Positions 46,704-54,875 of a stretch of 62,406 nt of DNA are shown here, in pieces. The position numbers and the translations under genes are program-made. The notes beneath the pieces were generated by a model. It saw only the letters and a program-made list of their open reading frames with translations. It made no database searches and had not been told where the DNA came from. Numbering within the stretch: the first letter of the stretch is position 1; each line of letters opens with the position of its first letter. The stretch is taken from assembly GCF_022179405.1 (NCBI RefSeq), contig NZ_BPQT01000003.1, forward strand, positions 1 to 62,406, written 5' to 3'. This DNA is from Methylobacterium marchantiae (GTDB taxonomy: Bacteria > Pseudomonadota > Alphaproteobacteria > Rhizobiales > Beijerinckiaceae).

Positions 46704-47154
46704 TCGTGTCGACATCTCAGGGCCATTCAAGGCCCTGAAGACGAGTTCCTGAGTCGGTTCTCTACGGTGATCGATTGGCGTCCGTCTTTCCGGGGCTGCG
46801 CAGCAGAGCCCGGAATCCATAATCTCAGGAGTTCTTCGAGCTTGCGGGACCTGTATGTCTGGATTCCGGACTCGCCTCCGGCGCTCCGGAATGACGGCGC
46901 GAGGAACAGGACGGGCATGAAACGCCCGGTGGCCGATGCACTCTCGAGCTGAATGCGAAGTCCTGCGCACCGATTTGCCCTATCTTGACTCGCGCGGGCT
47001 CACCGACTAGTCCGCCAACCTCATATCAGACGACATGTCGTCAATACGAACGCCGACCGGCCCTGTGAGGCCGGAGGTCAACGCCCGACAGCGCGATGCG
47101 CCCTCGGGCGAGCTTCGCGTTGGAGACAGGCCGTCGCCCCGCCGATCCTGACGC
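46704..47154. other. Gene-poor stretch with a dispersed palindrome
   Basis: No gene supported in about 450 bases. The left half contains the palindrome listed at 46782. The right half, 46900-47154, ends directly at the GTG of the metal-binding protein and includes GCCGGAGGTC near 47081 but no clear promoter. Confidence 0.5.
46782..46897. repeat. Dispersed imperfect palindrome (CCGGAATCCA type)
   Basis: The arms are CCGTCTTTCCGGGGC with GAGCCCGGAATCCA on the left and TGGATTCCGGACTCG with CGCTCCGGAATGACGG on the right. They pair over most of about 116 bases, interrupted by an AT-richer middle. This is a second repeat family, different from the CACCTCATCC elements, and a partial relative lies near 19746. 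Confidence 0.75.
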
Positions 47155-47385
47155 GTGAGTCCCGCCCTGTCGCAAGCGCATGATACCCTTCGCATCGAGG
47201 ATGCGGTCAACGAGGTCTGCCCCTGGTCGGGCAAGCCGATCGCGGCCGATTCCCTGACGCTCTACAACGGTTCCGTGGTCGGGTTCTGCAATCCCGGTTG
47301 CCGGGACAAGTTCGCGGCGGCGGTCAACGCCTTCGAGGCCGCGCTCCAGGCGCGCCGCGTCTCGTCCGCCGGCCTGTTCCAGTAG
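47155..47385 (+). CDS. Small YHS/TRASH-like metal-binding protein
   Basis: A 76-residue protein with the pattern CPWSGKPIAADSLTLYNG then VVGFCNPGCRDKF, two Cys-containing turns as in treble-clef YHS-type metal-binding modules. GTG start, with a poor ribosome site. The gene is 19 bases before ffh and on the same strand. Sometimes such proteins are annotated as glutathione S-transferase; nothing here supports that. Confidence 0.7.
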   Translation: MSPALSQAHDTLRIEDAVNEVCPWSGKPIAADSLTLYNGSVVGFCNPGCRDKFAAAVNAFEAALQARRVSSAGLFQ

Positions 47386-47404
47386 GCGTCGGGAGACTCA
47401 CGCG

Positions 47405-48964
47405 ATGTTCGAAGGCCTGTCCGACCGCCTCTCCGGTATTCTCTCCGGACTGACCCGCCGCGGCGCCCTCACCGAGGCCGACGTCACCGCGGCGCTCCGC
47501 GAGGTGCGCCGCGCGCTGCTCGAGGCCGACGTCGCCCTCGAAGTGGTGCGCGGGTTCACCGAGAAGGTCCGCGAGAAGGCGGTGGGCGCCGTCGTCGTCA
47601 AGTCGGTGACGCCCGGCCAGATGGTCGTGAAGATCGTCAACGACGAACTCGTGGCGATGCTCGGCTCTGAAGCCGGCCTGATCGATCTCAACGCCCCCGC
47701 CCCCGTCGCCATCCTGATGGTCGGCCTGCAGGGCTCGGGCAAGACCACCACCACCGCCAAGATCGCCCGGCGCCTGACCAACCGCGACAAGCGCAAGGTG
47801 CTGCTGGCCTCCCTCGACACCCGCCGCCCGGCCGCCATGGAGCAGCTGGCGATCCTGGCCAAGCAGGTCGGCGTCGACAGCCTGCCCATCGTGGAGGGCC
47901 AGTCCGCGGTGCAGATCGCCCGCCGCGCCATGGATGCGGCGCGTCTCGGCGGCTTCGACGTGGTGATGCTCGACACCGCCGGCCGCATCACCCTCGACGA
48001 GGCCCTGATGGCCGAGGCCGCCGAGGTCAAGGCGGCGACGAAGCCCCACGAGGTGCTGCTGGTCGCCGACGCGCTCACCGGCCAGGACGCGGTTGTCACC
48101 GCCCGCGCCTTCGACGAGCGCCTCGGCGTCACCGGCATCGTGCTCACCCGCATGGACGGCGATTCGCGCGGCGGTGCGGCGCTCTCCATGCGCGCCGTCA
48201 CCGGCAAGCCGATCAAGCTCGTCGGCACCGGCGAGAAGGTCGACGCGCTGGAGGAGTTCCACCCCTCCCGCGTCGCCAACCGCATCCTCGGCATGGGCGA
48301 CATCGTCTCCCTCGTGGAGAAGGCGGCCGAGACCATCGACCACGAGCAGGCGCTCCGCACCGCGGAGAAGATGCGCAAGGGCAAGTTCGACCTCGACGAC
48401 CTGTCGATGCAGCTCGCCCAGATGGAGAAGATGGGCGGCATCGGCGGCCTGATGGGCATGCTGCCCGGCATGGGCGCCATGAAGAAGCAGGTCGAGGGCG
48501 CCAATCTCGACGAGAACATGTTCAAGCGCCAGCGCGCCATCATCTCATCGATGACCGCGCAGGAACGCAAGAATCCCGACATCCTCAAGAATTCCCGCAA
48601 GAAGCGCATCGCCGCGGGTTCGGGGACGAAGGTGGAGGAGCTCAACAAGCTCCTCAAGATGCACCGGACCATGGCCGACATGATGAAGGCGATGGGCTCG
48701 GGCAAGCGCGGCATCGGCCAGGCGCTGGGCTCGATGTTCGGTCTCGGCGGCGGTGGAGGCGGCATGCCCGGCCTTCCCCCCGGCATGCCCGAGCCGACGC
48801 CGGAGCAGATCGAGGCCATGCAGAAGCAGATGGGCGGCAAGCTGCCGCCCATGCCGCCGGGCTTCGGCGGCGGAAAGATGCCGAGCCTGCCCGGGCTCGG
48901 AGGACCGAAGGGGCCGGGCGGTCTGCCGGGCCTCGGCGGTTTCCCGTTCGGGAAGAAGAAGTGA
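47405..48964 (+). CDS. ffh: Signal recognition particle protein Ffh
   Basis: A 519-residue SRP GTPase that binds 4.5S RNA and signal sequences. N domain first (FEGLSDRLSGILSGLTRRGA), then the G domain with GLQGSGKTTTTAKIARRL, DTAGRI and TRMDGDSRGGAAL, then a Met-rich M domain (QLAQMEKMGGIGGLMGMLPG) and a long Gly/Met/Pro tail. GGGAG is nine bases before the ATG. Its TGA shares a base with the next ATG (TGATG), although the next gene is a foreign-looking insertion. Confidence 0.98.
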   Translation: MFEGLSDRLSGILSGLTRRGALTEADVTAALREVRRALLEADVALEVVRGFTEKVREKAVGAVVVKSVTPGQMVVKIVNDELVAMLGSEAGLIDLNAPAPVAILMVGLQGSGKTTTTAKIARRLTNRDKRKVLLASLDTRRPAAMEQLAILAKQVGVDSLPIVEGQSAVQIARRAMDAARLGGFDVVMLDTAGRITLDEALMAEAAEVKAATKPHEVLLVADALTGQDAVVTARAFDERLGVTGIVLTRMDGDSRGGAALSMRAVTGKPIKLVGTGEKVDALEEFHPSRVANRILGMGDIVSLVEKAAETIDHEQALRTAEKMRKGKFDLDDLSMQLAQMEKMGGIGGLMGMLPGMGAMKKQVEGANLDENMFKRQRAIISSMTAQERKNPDILKNSRKKRIAAGSGTKVEELNKLLKMHRTMADMMKAMGSGKRGIGQALGSMFGLGGGGGGMPGLPPGMPEPTPEQIEAMQKQMGGKLPPMPPGFGGGKMPSLPGLGGPKGPGGLPGLGGFPFGKKK

Positions 48965-49611
48965 TGGACGATAGCCCTACAGAAAGTCTGAAGTTGTTCG
49001 GTATCCCTGCGCAGATCGATTTTGGAAATTTTGCAGTCGGAGTTGCAACAGCGGCGATTGCATTAGTTTCTTTATACATTGCAGTAAGATCGACGAAATC
49101 AGATAATAAGAAAGCAATTGCAGAATTTCGACAGTTATGGATTGATGATCTTAGGTCGAATATTGCAGATTTTGTTGGCTGCATTGAGGAAGCTGCGAAT
49201 ATAGCATTTTCTCATCAAGCGAGGGCTGAATATCATAGAGAATTAGATCAAATATTTGGTAGGATTAGAACATTAGAGGCATATATTAGGTTGAAGCTTT
49301 ACGATCACGAAATCGAGCATAGGTACATTATTGCGCTAATATCGGAGATAAGAGGACGCATATCTATATATGCGTCTACTGGTAAAAATGCTGTTACTAC
49401 TGATATAAATGAAATAATTGATATTCTTATCGATATGTCTCGTGTTGTGCTGAAGCGTGAATGGAACAGAGTTACAATCGAAGTTCTGGGCAAGAGAAGA
49501 AATTTCTCGCTATCTGATCTTTGGAGTAAAATCAGAGGTGTAAAGACCTTTGAAGAAAAGACGAAAGAAAGAGCAAGACAGTTCTTTCTTATGAGAAGCA
49601 TCACACCCTAG
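48964..49611 (+). CDS. AT-rich membrane-anchored hypothetical protein inside the ffh-rpsP operon
   Basis: A 215-residue protein. One N-terminal membrane helix (FAVGVATAAIALVSLYIAV) is followed by a charged helical cytoplasmic domain starting KAIAEFRQLWIDDLRSNIAD, a pattern (FRQxWIxxLRxxIAxF) that I associate with many unnamed phage- or defence-adjacent proteins. The TGATG junction couples it to ffh, and its TAG stop overlaps the TAGGAG ribosome site of rpsP. A count of 120 bases from 49021 gives 45 G or C (about 38%), against well over 60% in the flanking genes. It is therefore a recent insertion that kept the operon intact. Function unknown. Confidence 0.75.
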   Translation: MDDSPTESLKLFGIPAQIDFGNFAVGVATAAIALVSLYIAVRSTKSDNKKAIAEFRQLWIDDLRSNIADFVGCIEEAANIAFSHQARAEYHRELDQIFGRIRTLEAYIRLKLYDHEIEHRYIIALISEIRGRISIYASTGKNAVTTDINEIIDILIDMSRVVLKREWNRVTIEVLGKRRNFSLSDLWSKIRGVKTFEEKTKERARQFFLMRSITP

Positions 49612-49620
49612 GAGCACACC

Positions 49621-49983
49621 ATGTCCCTCAAGATCCGTCTCACCCGTGGCGGCGCCAAGAAGCGCCCGTATTACCGCATCGTCGTCGCCGATGCCCGCGC
49701 CCCCCGCGACGGCCGCTTCATCGAGAAGGTCGGCGTGTACGACCCGATGAAGGCCAAGGACGATCCGGCCCGCATCGTGCTCGAGTCGGAGAAGATCTCG
49801 GCCTGGCTCGCCAAGGGCGCCCAGCCCACCGACCGCGTCCTGCGCTTCCTCGACGCCGCCGGCCTCGCCAAGCGCCCCGCGCGCAACAACCCGCAGAAGG
49901 CCGAGCCGGGCGAGAAGGCCAAGGAGCGTGCCGCCAAGCGCGCCGAGAAGGCCGCCGCCCCGGCCGAAGACGCCGCAGCGTAA
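49621..49983 (+). CDS. rpsP: 30S ribosomal protein S16
   Basis: A 120-residue S16, assembling in the small subunit. [24 protein letters not shown] is the standard opening and [13 protein letters not shown] and [20 protein letters not shown] are conserved. The last 35 residues are an Ala/Lys/Glu-rich tail, longer than in E. coli but common in Rhizobiales. AGGAG precedes the ATG by seven bases and is embedded in the stop region of the upstream AT-rich gene. Confidence 0.98.
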   Translation: MSLKIRLTRGGAKKRPYYRIVVADARAPRDGRFIEKVGVYDPMKAKDDPARIVLESEKISAWLAKGAQPTDRVLRFLDAAGLAKRPARNNPQKAEPGEKAKERAAKRAEKAAAPAEDAAA

Positions 49984-49995
49984 GGCGACTTCGCG

Positions 49996-50682
49996 ATGGC
50001 GCGCCGTCCCGGAGGCAGCAATCCCACCGGCGATGGCGGCCGTCGCGACCGCCCGAGCCGCATCGGCACGGGCTCGGCGACCTCCGCGCACCGGCCCAGG
50101 CCGATGCCGGAAGTCCCGCTCCCGTCCACCGATCCGAGCCTCGTCCAGATGGGCGAGTTCGGCCGTGCGCACGGGCTCAACGGCGAGATCCGCCTGAAAT
50201 CCTATACCGGCGATCCGCAGGCGATCGCCTCCTACGGGCCGCTGATCGGCGCCGGCGGCCAGCGCATCGAACTGACCGACGTGCGGCAGGCCGGCGGCAC
50301 CTCGCCCGACCTCCTCGTGGTGCGGGTGAAGGGCGTCTCGGACCGCAACGGGGCCGAGGCCCTGAACCGTCTGGCGATCTACCTGCCGCGCGAGCGCCTC
50401 GGCGAGGTGGAGGACGAGGACGAGTTCTTCACCGCCGATCTCGTCGGCCTCGATGCCGTCGACACGTCCGGCACCATCATCGGCACCGTCACCGACGTGC
50501 CGAATTACGGCGGCGGCGATCTCCTGGAGATCAAGCCGGCCCTCGGCGGCCCCACCGCCCTCCTCCCCTTCACCAAGGCCTTCGTCCCGACCCTCGACGT
50601 GGCGAACGGGCGGATCGTCATCGATCCGCCGGACGATCTGTTCGCGCCCGCCGGCCCGAAGCCGCCGGATGAGCCGGCCTGA
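49996..50682 (+). CDS. rimM: Ribosome maturation factor RimM
   Basis: A 228-residue 16S rRNA-processing factor. The N-terminal beta-barrel starts [26 protein letters not shown] and the PRC-barrel has [13 protein letters not shown] and [11 protein letters not shown]. About 50 low-complexity residues precede the barrel; a later ATG (MPEVPL) is possible. The usual order rpsP-rimM-trmD is then broken by two antisense genes. Confidence 0.95.
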   Translation: MARRPGGSNPTGDGGRRDRPSRIGTGSATSAHRPRPMPEVPLPSTDPSLVQMGEFGRAHGLNGEIRLKSYTGDPQAIASYGPLIGAGGQRIELTDVRQAGGTSPDLLVVRVKGVSDRNGAEALNRLAIYLPRERLGEVEDEDEFFTADLVGLDAVDTSGTIIGTVTDVPNYGGGDLLEIKPALGGPTALLPFTKAFVPTLDVANGRIVIDPPDDLFAPAGPKPPDEPA

Positions 50683-50685
50683 CGC

Positions 50686-51477
50686 CTACTGCGCCGGCCC
50701 TATCATCACGGAGCGGGCGGTCTCCAGCGGCGCGGCGCTCATCGGCATCGGCCCATCGAACGGGCGCTCGTGCATGGCGATGACGCCGAGCGTCGTCACC
50801 GTGGCGATCGAGAACAGGATCATCGTCACCGCCTGAGGTACCGGCTTGTCCACGTGGATCAGGGCGATGGAGATCAGGGTGAGGATCGCCAGGACCATCA
50901 GCGTCAGCCATTTCGACTGGTCGCCATGGGCTTCGCTGAGGCCCAGCCTGTCCCCCCGCGCCGCCCGCAGGTTCATCACCGCATCGAGAAGGGCCGAATG
51001 GGCCGCCGCCCCCGCCTCGTTGGTGTGACGCGGATCGGCCACCGCCTGCATCAACCGGCCCAGGGCCTCGCTCGCCGCCGTGGAGGATTCCTCCATCGCC
51101 ATCTTCGGCCATTCGTCGTCGATCAGCGCGTTCGTGTAGGCGAGCAGCCTCTTCCGGATCTCCGACATGTCCGAGGCGGTGGCGAGGCTGAGGTCGTGCG
51201 CGGCCAGGAGGTTCGTCTTCTCCGACTGGACGATCTTCGAGGCCTGCCGCTGGCGTTCCCAGGCGTCGTTGGCGACGAAACCGGTGAGCAGCGCCAGCAT
51301 CACCGAGATGGCGTTGAAATAGGGAGCGACGATGCCGAGCCCGAGCTTGAACATGCCGGGACGCGAGACGGGCAGTGCCGACAGGAGGCAGAGCACGCTC
51401 ATGCAGGCGGCGAAGATCGCACCCAGCATCGCGAACATCAGCCAGACAGGCTGATCGAGCCAATAGGTGAGGACCAC
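50686..51477 (-). CDS. DUF4239-type membrane protein
   Basis: A 263-residue bestrophin-like DUF4239 protein with two hydrophobic helices near each end and a helical middle (TGFVANDAWERQRQASKIVQSEKTNL). GTG start before VLTYWLDQPV is supported by AGGAG seven bases upstream and by the typical short N-terminus; a longer frame to 51579 is possible. Function unknown. It converges with rimM, three bases apart. Confidence 0.8.
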   Translation of the reverse strand: MVLTYWLDQPVWLMFAMLGAIFAACMSVLCLLSALPVSRPGMFKLGLGIVAPYFNAISVMLALLTGFVANDAWERQRQASKIVQSEKTNLLAAHDLSLATASDMSEIRKRLLAYTNALIDDEWPKMAMEESSTAASEALGRLMQAVADPRHTNEAGAAAHSALLDAVMNLRAARGDRLGLSEAHGDQSKWLTLMVLAILTLISIALIHVDKPVPQAVTMILFSIATVTTLGVIAMHERPFDGPMPMSAAPLETARSVMIGPAQ

Positions 51478-51549
51478 GCGCGCGACTCCTGCCCGTTTCG
51501 TATCGCGGCGCCACCGTAGGACCCCGCCGCTACCGAAAGGTGAATCGCG

Positions 51550-51607
51550 GAATGCATCACTTGCCGGGCGATGGGTCACTTGCCGGCCGATGCGTCACTT
51601 GCCGCGG
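51550..51607. repeat. Three tandem copies of a 19-bp repeat
   Basis: TCACTTGCCG recurs at 51557, 51576 and 51595 with the flanks GATG(G/C)G, giving an exact 19-base period. The last copy overlaps the C-terminus and stop of the methyltransferase gene; the other two are intergenic. Confidence 0.85.
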
Positions 51608-52335
51608 GATCGGGTCGCCAAGTCTTTGCAGGGAACGATGCCCGCCGGATCGGGCCGATCGGCGACGGAGGGGGCTTCGAAGATCGCGAGATAACCGACC
51701 CCGCCCTTCAGCACCGAGAAGCCCGTCTCGCGATAGCCCGCCGCCGCCAGTTCGCATCGGAGCAGGGCCGGCGGCGTGCCGTGACGCGACGGCAGGGTAT
51801 CGGCATCGACGATCCCGACCCGGCCACCGGGCTTCATCGCGGCGGCGAGGTTGTGGAGCAGGCCGTAGGGCTGGCTGATCTCGTGATACATGTGGACCAG
51901 CACGGCCGCGTCGACGGAGGCCGGCGGCAATCGCGGATCGTGCGGCTCTCCGCGCACGATCGTGACGGTGCCGAGCCCGGCCTTGCCGACCCGCGCCGAC
52001 AGGTCGGCGAGATAGGCCGGCGTCACGTCCTCCGCGAAGATGCGGCCCGTCGCTCCGACCCGCTCGGCGAGGCGCATCGTGTAATAGCCGCTGCCGGCGC
52101 CGATATCGGCGACCGTCTCCCCGGGCGCGATCGCCATCAGCCGCGCCACCTGCCCGACTTCGTCGACTTTGTCCCGCTCGGCCTCCGACGCCCAGAGCGG
52201 GGCGATGATCTCCGCCACCGGCCTGTCCGGCTTCGGGAAGGCGGAGGCCGGGGTGCCGGGAGGCGCCAGCGGCTCCGCGGCATGCGCAGCGAGAGCCAGG
52301 GCGAGCGAGGTGACGACGATGGAGAAGCGCTTCAT
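51595..52335 (-). CDS. Class I SAM-dependent methyltransferase with a signal peptide
   Basis: A 246-residue Rossmann-fold methyltransferase. SAM motif I VADIGAGSGYYTMRLAERVG, motif II region and GGRVGIVDAD are normal. The N-terminus KRFSIVVTSLALALAAHA reads as a Sec signal peptide with an AHA cleavage site, so the enzyme may be exported even though SAM is cytoplasmic. The family is common in proteobacteria with this leader. It runs antisense within the rimM-trmD interval. Confidence 0.87.
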   Translation of the reverse strand: MKRFSIVVTSLALALAAHAAEPLAPPGTPASAFPKPDRPVAEIIAPLWASEAERDKVDEVGQVARLMAIAPGETVADIGAGSGYYTMRLAERVGATGRIFAEDVTPAYLADLSARVGKAGLGTVTIVRGEPHDPRLPPASVDAAVLVHMYHEISQPYGLLHNLAAAMKPGGRVGIVDADTLPSRHGTPPALLRCELAAAGYRETGFSVLKGGVGYLAIFEAPSVADRPDPAGIVPCKDLATRSRGK

Positions 52336-52432
52336 CTGCCGACAACCCGCGAAGGCCGGCGGAAGTGCCGCCTCCGTCACCGACGCCCTGCGGGACGCGC
52401 GGCCGAAGATGCCGACCCATGGTTGCTGCGCC

Positions 52433-52540
52433 TTGGCTGTCGACCCTTGCCTGTCGACCCTTGGCTGTTGACCCTTGCGGGCCACAGCCGCCATCAAGCG
52501 CGATGAACCAGCGCAGCCAAGACGACCAAGCCAAGACGAC
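52433..52540. repeat. Two short tandem repeats with 14-base period before trmD
   Basis: TTGGCTGTCGACCC and two close variants occupy 52433-52474, and AGCCAAGACGAC occurs at 52515 and 52529. Both have a 14-base period and share the AGCCAAG/CTTGGCT core in opposite sense. They fill the leader between the divergent methyltransferase and trmD starts. Confidence 0.85.
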
Positions 52541-52546
52541 GAGCCC

Positions 52547-53281
52547 ATGACCACGAAGCCGTGGGACGCCACGATCCTCACCCTCTACCCAGAGATGTTC
52601 CCCGGGCCGCTCGGGATCTCGTTGTCCGGCGATGCGCTGGCGCGCGGGACCTGGGCGCTCGAAGCCCGGCAGATCCGCGAGCACGGGATCGGGCGGCACC
52701 GGGCCGTCGACGATTCGCCGGCCGGCGGCGGGGCCGGCATGGTCCTGCGCTGCGACGTGCTCGGCGCCGCCATCGACGCGGCGGCCGCCCCCGGCGACAC
52801 CCGCCCTCGCCTGCTGATGAGCCCGCGCGGTCGCCCCCTCACGCAGCGCCGCGTCCGCGACCTCGCGGAGGGGCCGGGGCTCGTCATCGTCTGCGGCCGG
52901 TTCGAGGGCGTGGACGAGCGCGTGATCGCCGCGCGGAACCTCGAAGAGGTGTCCATCGGCGACTACATCCTCTCCGGGGGCGAGATGGCGGCGATGGTGG
53001 TGCTCGATGCCTGCATCCGGCTCCTGCCCGGCGTCATGGGCAAGTCGGCCTCGGGAGAGGAGGAGAGCTTCGAGGGCGGCCTCCTCGAATACCCGCATTA
53101 CACGAGGCCGCGGGACTGGGAGGGCCATGCGATTCCCGACATCCTGAACGGCGGCAACCACGGCGCCATCGCGCGCTGGCGGCGGCAGGAGGCGGAGCGG
53201 ATCACGCGGGAGCGGCGCCCGGACCTCGCGAGCACAGACAAGTCGCCCTCCCCAGACAAGTCGCCTTCGACAAAGGCCTGA
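52547..53281 (+). CDS. trmD: tRNA (guanine-N1)-methyltransferase
   Basis: A 244-residue SPOUT enzyme making m1G37 in t[23 protein letters not shown] opens the catalytic domain; [15 protein letters not shown] and [15 protein letters not shown] form the trefoil-knot SAM site. [20 protein letters not shown] is the conserved linker. The last 15 residues carry two near-copies of DKSPS, probably an expansion. Separated from rimM by 1.9 kb of antisense genes, so it is expected to have its own promoter. Confidence 0.97.
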   Translation: MTTKPWDATILTLYPEMFPGPLGISLSGDALARGTWALEARQIREHGIGRHRAVDDSPAGGGAGMVLRCDVLGAAIDAAAAPGDTRPRLLMSPRGRPLTQRRVRDLAEGPGLVIVCGRFEGVDERVIAARNLEEVSIGDYILSGGEMAAMVVLDACIRLLPGVMGKSASGEEESFEGGLLEYPHYTRPRDWEGHAIPDILNGGNHGAIARWRRQEAERITRERRPDLASTDKSPSPDKSPSTKA

Positions 53282-53364
53282 TTCTCAAAGACTTGATCGA
53301 AAAACCACCTGTCTTTGCGTCGGGCGGGACTGAATTTATCGACGCAGCATCTTGCTAAATCGGC

Positions 53365-53412
53365 GATGGAGGCGCATTGGCAGCGCCGGGCCACTCCTCC
53401 CCAACGAGGAGC
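53365..53412 (+). ncRNA. Structured 5' leader of serC (candidate serC RNA motif)
   Basis: Two hairpins lie close upstream of serC: GGCGC-ATTGGCA-GCGCC at 53371-53387 and CTCCTC-CCCAAC-GAGGAG at 53394-53411, joined by GGGCCA. An RNA motif of this kind is known ahead of serC in alphaproteobacteria, often in a serC-serA order as here. I identify it by position and two short stems, not by profile score. The ligand or function is not established. Confidence 0.6.
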
Positions 53413-53439
53413 ATTCATCTGTAAGGATGGACCATCGTC

Positions 53440-54606
53440 ATGACACGTCCCACCGCGCGCCCCCGCGTGCCGAATTTCTCGTCCGGCCCCTGCACCAAGC
53501 GTCCCGGCTGGACCCTCCAGGCCCTTCAGAACGCCGCTCTCGGCCGCTCGCACCGCTCGCCGGCCGGCAAGGCCAAGCTGGTCGAGGCCATCGAGCTCAC
53601 CCGCACCGTTTTGCGCGTGCCGGCCGATTACCGCATCGCCATCGTCCCCGCCTCGGATACCGGCGCCGTCGAGATGGCCATGTGGTCGATGCTCGGCCCG
53701 AAGACGGTCGAGGTCGCGGCCTGGGAAGCCTTCGGCTCCGAATGGGTCACCGACGCGCTGCAGGAACTGAAGATCTCGCCCATCGTCCACCAGACGCCCT
53801 ACGGCGTGCTGCCGGACCTCGCGGCGATCGACACCCTGCAAAACGACGTCATCTTCACCTGGAACGGCACCGCCGCCGGCGTGCGCGTGCCGAACGGCGA
53901 CTGGATCGCGGCCGACCGCGAAGGCGTGACCATCTGCGACGCGACCTCGGCCGCCTTCGCGATGCCCCTCGACTGGGCGAAGCTCGATGTCGTCACCTTC
54001 TCCTGGCAGAAGGTGATGGGCGGCGAGGCCGCGCACGGCATGCTCGTGCTCTCGCCCCGCGCCGTGGCGCGCATCGAGAGCAACACCCCCGCCTGGCCGA
54101 TCCCGAAGGTCTTCCGCATGGCCAAGGGCGGCAAGCTGATCGAGGGCATCTTCAAGGGCGACACGATCAACACCCCGTCGCTCCTGGCAGTGGAGGATTA
54201 CCTCGACACCCTGCGCTGGGCGCAAGGCATCGGCGGTCTCGACGCGCTCCATGCCCGCGCCGACGCCAATGCCAGGGTCGTCCACGACTGGGTGGCGCGG
54301 ACCCCGTGGATCGGCCACCTCGCCGTCGATCCGGCGACATACTCGAACACCGGCGTCTGCCTCGTCATCACCGATCCGGACGTGCTGGCCAAGGGCGACG
54401 CATCGGTGGCCTCGGTGGCAAAGGGCATCGCCGATACCCTCGACGCGGAGGGCATCGCCTTCGACATCGGCGCCTATCGCGACGCGCCGGCCGGCCTGCG
54501 CATCTGGTGCGGCGGCACGGTGGAGACCTCGGATCTCGAGGCCCTGATGCCGTGGCTCGACTGGGCCTACGCCGCCGAGAAGGCCAAGCTCGCCAAGGCG
54601 GCCTGA
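53440..54606 (+). CDS. serC: Phosphoserine aminotransferase
   Basis: A 388-residue PLP enzyme in serine biosynthesis, making phosphoserine from phosphohydroxypyruvate and glutamate. Opening [17 protein letters not shown] is the Rhizobiales-type start; the PLP lysine is in [15 protein letters not shown]. In a methylotroph, serine also feeds the serine cycle, so the pathway has added weight. A structured leader precedes it and serA follows. Confidence 0.95.
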   Translation: MTRPTARPRVPNFSSGPCTKRPGWTLQALQNAALGRSHRSPAGKAKLVEAIELTRTVLRVPADYRIAIVPASDTGAVEMAMWSMLGPKTVEVAAWEAFGSEWVTDALQELKISPIVHQTPYGVLPDLAAIDTLQNDVIFTWNGTAAGVRVPNGDWIAADREGVTICDATSAAFAMPLDWAKLDVVTFSWQKVMGGEAAHGMLVLSPRAVARIESNTPAWPIPKVFRMAKGGKLIEGIFKGDTINTPSLLAVEDYLDTLRWAQGIGGLDALHARADANARVVHDWVARTPWIGHLAVDPATYSNTGVCLVITDPDVLAKGDASVASVAKGIADTLDAEGIAFDIGAYRDAPAGLRIWCGGTVETSDLEALMPWLDWAYAAEKAKLAKAA

Positions 54607-54672
54607 GGCAACGACGCCTTCGCCGGCGCACGTTGTCTCACGTGCGCCGCGTGACGACACCGATCCGAACCG

Positions 54673-54789
54673 CACCCTCATCCTGAGGCGCCGCAGCGTA
54701 GCGGAGGCCTCGAAGGAGCCCTCCAGTTCGCGCTGCGATGTCTGGAGCCCTCCTTCGAGGCTGCGAACGCAGCACCTCAGGATGAGGTG
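54673..54789. repeat. Copy of the CACCTCATCCTGAGG palindrome between serC and serA
   Basis: The same arms as at 13-14.5 kb and 26.3 kb (CCTCATCCTGAGG and CACCTCAGGATGAGGTG) with a different core (CGCAGCGTAGCGGAGG). About 117 bases, within the 270-base gap between serC and serA, so the palindrome would sit in any shared transcript. Confidence 0.93.
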
Positions 54790-54875
54790 ATCGGACGGGA
54801 TCCGATGGTGTCTGCCCGAAACGGGGTGGCCCCGATGTTGCCCCCAACCCCCTTCCTCAAGAGCCGGAGGCCATC

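Noticed and set aside
44715-46970. Minus-strand 751-residue frame across the LLM gene and two neighbours
   Set aside because: Spans three real plus- or minus-strand features in another frame and has no ribosome site or domain.
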